A DNA stretch of 6,697 nucleotides from Betaproteobacteria bacterium (GTDB lineage Bacteria > Pseudomonadota > Gammaproteobacteria > Burkholderiales > Rhodocyclaceae): NCBI GenBank assembly GCA_028065725.1, contig JAPTVL010000477.1, forward strand, positions 1 through 6,697, in the 5' to 3' direction. Shown here in pieces: positions 1-6,010 of this stretch. Position 1 is the stretch's first letter. Each line of letters starts with the position of its first letter. The notes under the pieces were generated by a model. That model was not told the origin of the DNA and did no database searches. It saw nothing but the letters and a program-made list of their open reading frames with translations. The translations under genes and the position numbers were made by a program.

Positions 1-47
1 GCAATTCGTGTCGGTGCCAAAACCGGCCCTTTCCCGCCCTCAAAGGC

Positions 48-62
48 GTCCCGTTTCGGGAC
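48..62. repeat. Short perfect inverted repeat (GTCCCG-TTT-CGGGAC)
   Basis: Six-base arms GTCCCG (48-53) and CGGGAC (57-62) flank a TTT loop. No T-tract follows on either strand, so it is not a typical intrinsic terminator. With the left neighbour outside the window, a role at the end of that gene can be neither shown nor excluded. Confidence 0.4.
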
Positions 63-200
63 TGTAGTTCAGCCTACCTGATGGTCAACCAAAATCACCC
101 CGGCTCAATCTTGGCCGATGACAAAGTAAGACTTATCCATTCATTTTCAATTGAGAATTTTGGGCGTCAAATCGCAAAGCCAAACCTTCCGCCGGCTTTG

Positions 201-253
201 CGCTGCCGCTGAGAAACGCACCGCAAACCTGCACCTCATTGTTAGCGGCAGTG
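201..253. repeat. Imperfect inverted repeat, 10-base arms
   Basis: The arms CGCTGCCGCT (201-210) and AGCGGCAGTG (244-253) are complementary at 9 of 10 positions and enclose 33 bases. The inner sequence shows no strong secondary stem. The arrangement could fold into a long-loop hairpin or be a protein-binding dyad, but nothing in the sequence assigns a role. It lies upstream of the rightward genes and just beyond the end of the small minus-strand frames. Confidence 0.35.
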
Positions 254-359
254 TAAGGACAGGATCAAGGCTTCGTCGCCACCTTGACGGCCTTCAGGAC
301 GGGCTTGCGGACACGGATTTCCCCCACTGAGCGTACCGCGCCGGTTTGTCGATTTGCTC

Positions 360-470
360 ATGAGCACGTTCATGACAGTCAGCCGCTACCGCTGCCGTTC
401 GATGGACTGCGGCTGGGAAGGCAATCTGCGCGTGAAGCGGCATCCCTTCTTGGTGCGGGGGCCGTGGTGA
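360..470 (+). CDS. Possible 36-residue zinc-knuckle-like small protein
   Basis: The ATG at 360 opens a 36-codon frame ending at TGA 468-470. It encodes a basic peptide whose centre reads YRCRSMDCGWEGNLRVKR, with cysteines at residues 12 and 17. CxxCGWEG-type knuckles are typical of zinc ribbons, but the spacing here is Cx4C and no second Cys pair exists. Metal binding would therefore need dimerisation or may be absent. A second ATG at 372 is an alternative start, and no good ribosome binding site precedes either. After the TGA the same frame stays open into the exported-protein gene beginning at 537. It may be a genuine small gene, a degraded longer gene or chance. The compositional look (GC-rich third positions, WEG core) is the main reason to list it. 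Confidence 0.3.
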   Translation: MSTFMTVSRYRCRSMDCGWEGNLRVKRHPFLVRGPW

Positions 471-536
471 GCCGAACGCAACAAGCAAGACCGCTCACAA
501 CAGGAAAAACGGAAGGCCTATACCGATGAGTACGCA

Positions 537-1433
537 TTGAAAAACTTGCTCTGGCTGATGCGGACATGGCTCGCCTGGATAGCTTTTTCCAGCGCGGGGC
601 TGGGCTTTGCATCCGTCCCGGACACGCAATCCGCCGCATCGCTCCACGCCAAATACGCGTCAATGGGTGGGCGGCTCCTGTACAACCCGTTTCGGCGAGC
701 GCTATCCATCGACTCCTCCGAATCGCCCACCAATTTGAGGGGTGATATCTACGCCCTGGTCGATTATCCCTTTTCCACCGTCGGTGCTGCACTCGATGGC
801 GCAGGGGGCTGGTGTGACGTGCTGATCCTGCATATCAATACCAAGTACTGCCATGCCAGGACGGATAAGGCCGGCTCTGTCCTGATGGTCAGCATCGGCA
901 AGAAAACAGCCCAGCCCATCAAGGATGCCTATCCCATCGCATTTTCCTATCGCGTCGCCGCGGCGACGGCGAAATACCTGGAGATACAGCTCAATGCGCC
1001 GGAGGGGCCGCTGAGTACCCGCAACTATCGCATCCAGCTGCAGGCTGTGCCGGTCGGGAACGACCGGACCTTTCTTCATCTCACCTATTCTTACGATTAC
1101 GGGTTGGCGGGGCGGCTTGCCATGAAGGCTTACCTCGCGACAATCGGAAGCGGCAAGGTAGGATTCACCCAGACCGGCAAGCAATCCAATGGCCAGCCGG
1201 AATATATCGGTGGCATGCGTGGCGTGGTGGAACGCAACGCCATGCGCTATTACCTCGCGATAGACGCCTACCTTGGCGCATTGGACGCACCGCCGCCGCT
1301 GCAACTCCAGAAACGCCTGCTCAGCTGGTTCATCGCCACCGAGCAATATCCCCGCCAATTGCGCGAAATCAGCCGAACGGCCTATTTCGACATGAAACGG
1401 AGTGAATATCGGCGTCAGCAGACTGCTCAGTAA
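537..1433 (+). CDS. Conserved-looking exported protein of unknown function
   Basis: This 298-residue frame has strong coding bias and no frameshift. The start at 537 is TTG, with only a weak GAG six bases upstream. An internal ATG at 558 would give a 291-residue product with a cleaner signal peptide (MR, then a hydrophobic stretch, then a likely cut after GFA before SVPD). Either way an N-terminal export signal is visible, so the protein is probably periplasmic or membrane-associated. The mature part contains DIYALVDYPFSTVGAAL, then WCDVLILHINTKYC with two cysteines that could pair. Further on come FLHLTYSYDYG followed by LAMKAYLAT, then GMRGVVERNAMRYYLAI. The alternating strand pattern and the VDYPF element loosely recall SRPBCC/START-like lipid-binding folds. 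That is inference only, and I do not recognise a named family. It ends about 100 bases before the convergent AsmA gene. Confidence 0.85.
   Translation: MKNLLWLMRTWLAWIAFSSAGLGFASVPDTQSAASLHAKYASMGGRLLYNPFRRALSIDSSESPTNLRGDIYALVDYPFSTVGAALDGAGGWCDVLILHINTKYCHARTDKAGSVLMVSIGKKTAQPIKDAYPIAFSYRVAAATAKYLEIQLNAPEGPLSTRNYRIQLQAVPVGNDRTFLHLTYSYDYGLAGRLAMKAYLATIGSGKVGFTQTGKQSNGQPEYIGGMRGVVERNAMRYYLAIDAYLGALDAPPPLQLQKRLLSWFIATEQYPRQLREISRTAYFDMKRSEYRRQQTAQ
953..968. repeat. 16-base perfect palindrome inside the exported-protein gene
   Basis: CGTCGCCG followed by CGGCGACG forms a perfect palindrome with no loop. It lies in codons for an Arg-Val-Ala-Ala-Ala-Thr-Ala run, and GC-rich codon choice could produce it by chance. 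Its half-sites match the arms of the hairpin at 1518-1544. Confidence 0.35.
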
Positions 1434-1517
1434 GCCGCATTGGAGGACGCCATCGTGCAGCGTGGCAGGTGGGGCCCCCTACATGCACGCCGGGAAACCC
1501 TGCCAGTCCCCCGGTTT

Positions 1518-1544
1518 CGTCGCCGCCCCCTTATTGCGGCGACG
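1518..1544. repeat. Perfect 9-bp hairpin at the AsmA stop codon, convergent junction
   Basis: The arms CGTCGCCGC (1518-1526) and GCGGCGACG (1536-1544) are exact complements with a nine-base loop. The loop contains the TAA of the AsmA gene (1531-1533), and the right arm overlaps its last codons. The hairpin lies between two convergent genes, where a bidirectional terminator would be expected. No T-tract follows on either strand, so it is not a canonical Rho-independent terminator. It could block 3' exonucleases or mark a Rho-dependent end. Confidence 0.5.
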
Positions 1545-2958
1545 CGACCGAACCCGCGTAGAACACTTCGCACTCTCCACCCGGGAAAAAACGACCCACC
1601 TGCTTGAGCAACCTGGCCACCGGCCCGGTGAGTGACTTGATGGCACTCGGCTGTTCAACCACCGGTTTCTTGAAGGCACCGTGGATTGACTGCTGCACCC
1701 TGACGCAGCCCTTGTCATCAATCAGCGCCACGCTCACGTCATCGAACCGCTCGTTGACGAAGTCCAGTCTTCCCTGAAGGGCCACCCGGTTCTCGTTCGT
1801 CGCCATGGCCACGTCCTGCGACTGCGCCACGCCGTGCTCGATTTTCCAGTCGGAAACGAGCGTCCGGATCACGCTGCGCCCCCCCGATCCTTGAAGGATG
1901 CTCGCAAAGTTGTACCCTTTGGTGACCGCCAGGCCGACTGGTCCGGCAAAGAAGAACGCGCCCACGTCAACCAGGTTGAAGGTCTGGCTGGACTCATACC
2001 GGGCGAACTCCCGATCGAGATCGTGGCCCTTGAGAATGAGGTTCTTGCCACGCAGCGAGATCTGCCCTTTCATGCTCTGCCTCATTTTTTTCACGGTCTT
2101 CCCTTGCATCGTCAGGTTCGCCGAGAAGTCCATGGGCCCTTCCGCGACATTTTGCGGTGACAAGGACTTGAGGAATTCCTCGATGTGGAAATGTGAGAGC
2201 GAATAGCGGACCTGGTACTGGGGAACGGCGCCGGTAAAGTCCGCCCGTATGCTCCCCGAACCCTGCCCAGCGAAGGCACGAAACGTGAGCGGCTTGAGAT
2301 CGAAGACCCCGTTCTGACCGGCAACCGAAAACCTCAAGTCGGATGCACTGCGGCTCTTTGTCCGGACTGTCCCGCAGGCGAGTTCAGCCGCCAAGGAAAG
2401 GTGCTTCATGATGCCCGGGCCCTGCCTGGCCGCAATCTGCAGGCGGCTCGCGTCCAGGCTGCAATCATCAGCCTCGAATCCTGCGCCGGTTTGCCTGTCC
2501 ACGTAGCGGAACGTCCCGTCTAAGAAAGATACCTTTGCCAGGTTCTGGCTGGGCAACATTCCACTGGCCTGCGCCGGTTTTTCGAAGTTGAACGTGCCGT
2601 CGCGGGCCTTCTCGATGGATACGCTCGGATGTTCAAGCGCGATCTTCCTGATCCGGACTTGCTTGTGAAGCAGCGGGAGGAAATCGACCCCGATCCTGGC
2701 CTGCCTTGCCGTGACGACCTCCGTGCCCCGGTTGCGGATGTGCACGTCGTCGAGGGTGACCTGCACGCTTGGGAAGAAGCCGATTCCCAAACGCCCGCCG
2801 ACTCTGACTTCCATCCCCGTCATGCCGGAGGCGGCCGCTTCAATCCGGGGCTTGTAGGCATTGATATCCAGGAAAACAAACAAGACGCCCCCGGCGAGGA
2901 CCAGCAGCCCGATGAGCGCGCCGACGGCAAAGGCAATGGCTTTAAGTGATTTTGACAT
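1531..2958 (-). CDS. AsmA family protein
   Basis: This 475-residue protein begins with a short cytoplasmic tail and one transmembrane helix (about residues 6-30). The typical AsmA entry motif DINAYKPRIE (31-40) and a beta-rich repeat region follow. The C-terminus has the hallmark pattern of this family in Proteobacteria: DDKGCVRVQQSIHGAFKKPVV, then GGECEVFYAGSV close to the end. AsmA-like proteins are inner-membrane-anchored, mostly periplasmic bridge-type proteins. Studied members (AsmA, TamB, YhdP) affect outer-membrane phospholipid transport and assembly. At 475 residues it is shorter than E. coli AsmA (about 617), yet both ends look intact, so it appears to be a short family member and not a truncation. 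The ATG at 2958 is the only in-frame start downstream of a stop at 2998-3000. It has poor ribosome-site spacing because a 13-base duplication lies directly in front of it. The gene is 127 bases downstream of the DUF1840 gene on the same strand. Confidence 0.93.
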   Translation of the reverse strand: MSKSLKAIAFAVGALIGLLVLAGGVLFVFLDINAYKPRIEAAASGMTGMEVRVGGRLGIGFFPSVQVTLDDVHIRNRGTEVVTARQARIGVDFLPLLHKQVRIRKIALEHPSVSIEKARDGTFNFEKPAQASGMLPSQNLAKVSFLDGTFRYVDRQTGAGFEADDCSLDASRLQIAARQGPGIMKHLSLAAELACGTVRTKSRSASDLRFSVAGQNGVFDLKPLTFRAFAGQGSGSIRADFTGAVPQYQVRYSLSHFHIEEFLKSLSPQNVAEGPMDFSANLTMQGKTVKKMRQSMKGQISLRGKNLILKGHDLDREFARYESSQTFNLVDVGAFFFAGPVGLAVTKGYNFASILQGSGGRSVIRTLVSDWKIEHGVAQSQDVAMATNENRVALQGRLDFVNERFDDVSVALIDDKGCVRVQQSIHGAFKKPVVEQPSAIKSLTGPVARLLKQVGRFFPGGECEVFYAGSVASPQ

Positions 2959-2971
2959 TGGATTTTGACAT
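2942..2971 (-). promoter_or_regulatory. Nine-codon leader ORF overlapping the AsmA start
   Basis: From the ATG at 2971 the frame reads MSKSNVKIT and stops at TAA 2942-2944, 14 bases beyond the first base of the AsmA start codon. A weak Shine-Dalgarno-like GGA lies eight bases upstream of this first ATG but 21 bases upstream of the in-frame ATG. The leader ORF is therefore better placed for initiation than AsmA itself. It could lower AsmA translation or feed it by termination-reinitiation. This follows from the sequence layout only; no expression evidence is available. Confidence 0.35.
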
Positions 2972-2973
2972 TG
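2948..2973. repeat. Exact 13-bp tandem duplication covering the AsmA start
   Basis: The 13-mer GATTTTGACATTG occurs twice back to back (2948-2960 and 2961-2973). Read on the minus strand, each copy carries an ATG (2958 and 2971). Because 13 is not a multiple of three, the upstream ATG is out of frame with AsmA. Replication slippage is the simplest origin. Confidence 0.9.
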
Positions 2974-3085
2974 GCCTGATCCAAGCTCGTGCCTGTTTTA
3001 CCGGTCCCCTATTAGCCGGATTGCCTCGCGCTTGCACCCGGCCCGGCGCTTTTTCTGCAACTCAGGCTGACCAACTGGCCTGCTT

Positions 3086-3382
3086 TCATTTCCACATCAC
3101 GTTGGATTCCGCCTTGGCTGCGGCAGCAAGAAGCTCAATCAGCGGCAGCGCCCGATGCGCCATGCTGACCACCGGCTCATCCGCATCCTTGTCCTCAACT
3201 GGAGGCGCGGCTTTTTCTGCGTCGATCGCCGCGGTTAACCGCGCCAGCGCCGCAGGAACATCTTCCGCCAGTATCGCCCCGGGTACGGTTGCGCTGTGTC
3301 CCATCATTTTCAGCATGGCAAGCGCGACATCCCCGAACATGGTGATGTCGGCATAGGCATCGGTTGAGAACGTCACCAACAT
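3086..3382 (-). CDS. DUF1840 domain-containing protein
   Basis: The 98-residue product matches the DUF1840 pattern. It starts MLVTF, continues with a TMF..VALAMLKMMG segment, a PGAILAEDVPAALARL segment, an acidic variable linker (about residues 57-70), and a C-terminal helix VSMAHRALPLIELLAAA ending in VMWK. Length and both termini are normal for the family, which occurs mainly in Betaproteobacteria and has no established function. There is no signal peptide, so it is probably cytoplasmic. The ATG at 3382 is well supported by a strong GAGGAGA ribosome binding site (3388-3394) five bases upstream. It sits between the phospholipase D-like gene (91-base gap) and AsmA (127-base gap) on the same strand, so membership of one operon is possible but not certain. 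Confidence 0.92.
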   Translation of the reverse strand: MLVTFSTDAYADITMFGDVALAMLKMMGHSATVPGAILAEDVPAALARLTAAIDAEKAAPPVEDKDADEPVVSMAHRALPLIELLAAAAKAESNVMWK

Positions 3383-3473
3383 GCGCTTCTCCTCGTCACG
3401 GTATTGCCAGTTCCATTAATAGCAGTTCTGGAGGGATGCGTCTGAATCGTTGCGCACGTGGAGTCGAGCCGGG

Positions 3474-4883
3474 CTACAGCCAGTATTCCACGATCCGCGC
3501 CGCCCCCTCCTTCAATCGCAACAGCAGCGACCGCCGCTCCCAGCGCTCGAGGTCGATGGCGTCGGATTCCGCCAGGTCCTTGGCGAACATGGCATCCATT
3601 TGCCGGGAAAAATCGCGACCCAGGATCGCCGCATTGATTTCGTCGTTGTGCAGGAAGCTGCGCCAATCCAGATTGGTCGAACCGATGGTCGACCAGACGC
3701 CGTCGATGGAGACGGTCTTGGAATGCATCACCGCGCCGCGCCGCTCGTAGATCTTCACGCCGGCACGCAACAGTTTCGAATAGTGCGAGCGCCCGGCGTG
3801 GAACACTGGCCAGGAATCGGTATGGCTCGGCAGAATCAGCTTCACCTCGACGCCGCGCTGGGCCGCGTCGGTCAGGGCCTTGAGCAATTGCGGATCAGGC
3901 GCGAAATAGGCGTTGGTGAGATTGACCTGCTGTTCCGCATGGTCGATCGCAGACAACAGCGTGAGGTAGATCAGGCTGTGGGGATCGGCCGAGGCGCTGC
4001 CGATGGCGCGCACAATCTCGTCACCCTGCTTGTCGAGTGTGGGAAAGTAGTTTTTATCGGCCAATTGCATGCCCTTCTGCTTGCTCCAGGTGTCCAGGAA
4101 CAGCTTCTGGAATTCCGCCACCACCGGCCCCTCGATCTGCAGGTGGGTATCGCGCCAGCCCGCGGTCGTGGCTCCCTTTTTTCGGGTCGACCTCAGGGAT
4201 GGGCCGCTGGAATAGGCTTCGCTGATATTGATGCCGCCGATGAAGGCGATGCGGCCGTCGACCACCAGCAGCTTGCGGTGGTCGCGGTTGTTCAGCAGCC
4301 ATTCCTTCTTGTTTCCGGCCAGGGGATTGACCGGATTGAACTCGAGCACCCGGATGCCGCCGTCGCTCAGGCGTCCGAAGAATTCCTTGGGCGTATTCAG
4401 GCAGCCGACGCTGTCGTAGATCAGATTGACCTGGATGCCCGTCGCCTGTTTTGCCAGCAGCAGGTCGGCGAATTGTCGGCCGATGTCGTCGTCTTCAAAG
4501 ATGTAGGTTTCAAGATTGATATGATCTTTGGCCGCGCGCATGGCTGCGAACATGGCCTGGTAGGTCGCGGGGCCGTCCTGCAGCAGGGTCAGCTTGTTGC
4601 CCAGCACCAGCGGACTGTCGGCATTGATCGCCTGTTCCATGGCCAGGTGCTTCTGCAGGATGTCGGAATCGCCTGCCTTGCGCTCGAGTCCCTCGATGAT
4701 GGCGGCGCTCCTGCCTGCGGAGACGGGGCCGTGCTGGCCTTCGAACGCCACCGCCTGTGTGTGTGGTGTATCCATTTCGCGCGCGGCATCGGGGAGGCTT
4801 GCGCACCCGGCTCCGGCCAGCAGGAACAGGGCCAGCGTCGTGCGCCGGATTGCAGCGATGGAGCGAACAGTCGACTGGGCCAT
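3474..4883 (-). CDS. Phospholipase D / cardiolipin synthase-like lipoprotein
   Basis: This 469-residue protein carries two complete HKD motifs: HRKLLVVD (H202, K204, D209) followed by GGIN, and HSKTVSID (H387, K389, D394) followed by GSTNLD. Two HKD sites make one active centre in the phospholipase D superfamily, which includes bacterial cardiolipin synthases that exchange phospholipid headgroups. The closest familiar layout is ClsB/ClsC-like, without the two N-terminal helices of ClsA. The N-terminus (two Arg, hydrophobic run, LLAGAGC with Cys27) looks like a lipoprotein signal, although Gly at -3 of the lipobox is not ideal. If it is processed, the enzyme would be membrane-tethered on the periplasmic side. 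The ATG at 4883 lacks a clear ribosome site and lies five codons after the stop of the AI-2E gene in the same frame, suggesting coupled translation. An A-AAA-AAG heptamer lies at Lys235-Lys236. The true substrate is not shown by sequence. Confidence 0.93.
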   Translation of the reverse strand: MAQSTVRSIAAIRRTTLALFLLAGAGCASLPDAAREMDTPHTQAVAFEGQHGPVSAGRSAAIIEGLERKAGDSDILQKHLAMEQAINADSPLVLGNKLTLLQDGPATYQAMFAAMRAAKDHINLETYIFEDDDIGRQFADLLLAKQATGIQVNLIYDSVGCLNTPKEFFGRLSDGGIRVLEFNPVNPLAGNKKEWLLNNRDHRKLLVVDGRIAFIGGINISEAYSSGPSLRSTRKKGATTAGWRDTHLQIEGPVVAEFQKLFLDTWSKQKGMQLADKNYFPTLDKQGDEIVRAIGSASADPHSLIYLTLLSAIDHAEQQVNLTNAYFAPDPQLLKALTDAAQRGVEVKLILPSHTDSWPVFHAGRSHYSKLLRAGVKIYERRGAVMHSKTVSIDGVWSTIGSTNLDWRSFLHNDEINAAILGRDFSRQMDAMFAKDLAESDAIDLERWERRSLLLRLKEGAARIVEYWL

Positions 4884-4898
4884 GAGAGCGGACTCAGG

Positions 4899-5963
4899 TT
4901 AATCATTCGTTGCCTGGCTGGCGCGCAGCGTCTCGTCGATGAAACGCAGCAGCGCAGCGAGCACGGTCAGCAGTACCGGGCCGATGATCACGCCGATCAT
5001 GCCGAAGGCCGAGAGGCCGCCGATGACGCCGACGAAAACGGCGAGCGCCGACACCGGCGCCTGGCTCGAAATCAGCAGCGGCCGCATCAGGTTGTCGGAA
5101 ACCGATACGCCTGTGCCCCAGACCAGCATGAAAACCGCCCAACCCCATTGCGACGTGGCGGCCAGGAAAACGGCCGCCGGCACCCATACGAGGGCTGCGC
5201 CCCCCACCGGCAACAGCGAGAGAACCGCCGCCAACGCGCCGAACACGATGGCCGAGGGCAGGCCCGCGATGGCGAAGCCCATGCCAACCAGTGTGCCCTG
5301 GGCAAGCGCCGTCATGATTTCACCGTAGACGACGGCGCGCGTCGTGTCTCCCATCAGATCGAGCAACGCACGTCTGCGCTGCGGTTCCATCGGCACCAGG
5401 CGCACCGCGCGGTCGAGCATGGTGCGGCCGTCGCGCAGCAGAAAGAACAGCAGGAACAGCATCACGAAGAAGTGGATGATCGTGCCCAGGGCGCCGAGCA
5501 CGAAGTTGCCGCCCGTGGCCGCCAGCGACTGCAACAGCGTCTGGGCGCCGCTGGCCAGCCAGCCATCGATCTGCTCGGTCGTGGCGGTGAGGTTCTGACG
5601 CAGCCACTCGGCCAGGCGGCCGATGAAGGGGTAATGCTCGAGCTGCGCGAGCAGGCCCGCGTCGAAGCGCAATGGCTGCTTCTGCAAGCGTGCCAGCAGA
5701 TCCGTGACCTGATTCGTGAAGGCCAGGCCAAAACTGACAACCGGGCCCGCGAGTACGGCAGGCACCAGCACGGTGATGATTCCAGCCGAGAGGCCGGCGC
5801 GTCCTTTCAGCCTGCGCATCAGCCAGCGATGCAACGGCGCCAGCAGGAAAGCAAGGCAGATGCCCCAGGCGAACGCCCCCCACAAGGGTGCAAGCATCCA
5901 GTACAGGGCAAGCGCGAAGAGGGCCGCGACGACGATCACGAAGCCCTTGGTGTAGAGATCCAA
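4899..5963 (-). CDS. AI-2E family transporter (PerM/YdiK/TqsA type)
   Basis: This is a 354-residue polytopic membrane protein from the start chosen here. Hydrophobic segments lie near residues 6-42 (two helices), 59-83, 153-176, and several from about 213 onward. A central soluble-looking amphipathic part (about 85-150) is typical of the family. Signature elements are visible: SDNLMRPLL (289-297) and the GGLSAFGMIGVIIGP block (315-329). Family members include TqsA (implicated in autoinducer-2 export), PerM, YdiK and Na+/H+ antiporters of halophiles, so the substrate cannot be assigned. A GTG at 5969 would add two residues, but the ribosome site AAGGAG (5969-5974) overlaps it and stands five bases before the TTG at 5963, which is therefore preferred. 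The gene leads the minus-strand run and is divergent from the TrhA-like gene. The phospholipase D-like gene starts 15 bases after its stop. Confidence 0.93.
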   Translation of the reverse strand: MDLYTKGFVIVVAALFALALYWMLAPLWGAFAWGICLAFLLAPLHRWLMRRLKGRAGLSAGIITVLVPAVLAGPVVSFGLAFTNQVTDLLARLQKQPLRFDAGLLAQLEHYPFIGRLAEWLRQNLTATTEQIDGWLASGAQTLLQSLAATGGNFVLGALGTIIHFFVMLFLLFFLLRDGRTMLDRAVRLVPMEPQRRRALLDLMGDTTRAVVYGEIMTALAQGTLVGMGFAIAGLPSAIVFGALAAVLSLLPVGGAALVWVPAAVFLAATSQWGWAVFMLVWGTGVSVSDNLMRPLLISSQAPVSALAVFVGVIGGLSAFGMIGVIIGPVLLTVLAALLRFIDETLRASQATND

Positions 5964-5968
5964 GTTCA

Positions 5969-5974
5969 CTCCTT
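5969..5974 (-). promoter_or_regulatory. Ribosome binding site that decides the AI-2E gene start
   Basis: Minus-strand AAGGAG is followed by TGAAC and then TTG (5963-5961), the textbook spacing. The longer alternative GTG (5969-5967) overlaps this site and so is unlikely to be used. Confidence 0.7.
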
Positions 5975-5995
5975 GCGTAAGATAAGTAAGTTATA

Positions 5996-6010
5996 GCGGA
6001 CGCCGTCCGC
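5996..6010. repeat. Inverted repeat in the divergent intergenic region
   Basis: The arms GCGGAC (5996-6001) and GTCCGC (6005-6010) flank a GCC loop. The element sits in the 74-base space between two divergent genes, where both promoters must lie or overlap the coding ends. It could be an operator half-site pair or a small hairpin in the 5' leader of the rightward transcript. An AT-rich stretch (5979-5995) beside it might hold -10 elements, but no convincing -35/-10 pair with proper spacing was found for either strand. Confidence 0.4.

Larger units (their letters stand above)
1..359. other. Leader region without a convincing gene
   Basis: No open frame here has the codon bias of the neighbouring genes. 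The longest plus-strand frame runs from the window edge at 3 to a TGA at 210-212 (about 70 codons). It could be the tail of a gene entering from the left, but its residues (Cys- and Asn-rich, rare codons) match nothing I recognise. On the minus strand a 39-codon frame (242-361) and an overlapping frame ending at 265 are open. The second reads IRVRKPVLKAVKVATKP at its end and has GC-rich third positions, so a small or broken gene is possible. Positions 85-180 are noticeably more AT-rich. Two inverted repeats (48-62 and 201-253) are listed separately. The stretch probably holds the upstream control region of the rightward genes, but I could not identify a clear -35/-10 pair. Confidence 0.5.

Noticed and set aside
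201..253. Possible integron attC site
   Set aside because: The right arm contains GTTAGCG and the left arm CGCTGAG, which resemble attC ends but break the GTTRRRY/RYYYAAC consensus. The spacing is too short, and no integrase or cassette array is present.
284..529. Plus-strand 81-codon frame ending just before the exported-protein gene
   Set aside because: It begins with TTG without a ribosome site, and its Arg/Thr/Pro-rich translation looks like an out-of-frame reading of the 360-470 region.
702..1358. Minus-strand open frame of 218 codons
   Set aside because: It is antisense to the exported-protein gene, which has a signal peptide and coherent protein-like sequence. The minus translation looks like a composition shadow.
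1402..1635. Plus-strand 77-codon frame across the convergent junction
   Set aside because: It overlaps the ends of two real genes and the hairpin. The start is internal to the exported-protein gene and the translation is not protein-like.
3033..3054. GC-rich stretch followed by TTTTT resembling a plus-strand terminator
   Set aside because: The CCGG repeats can only form a stem with a loop too small to be stable, and no plus-strand gene lies upstream to be terminated. Both flanking genes are on the minus strand.
3450..5996. Plus-strand open frame of 848 codons
   Set aside because: It is antisense to the HKD and AI-2E genes, both well-recognised families. Those genes share one reading frame, so their codon bias keeps a single antisense frame open across both. 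The translation is Gln/His/Arg/Gly-rich and resembles no protein.
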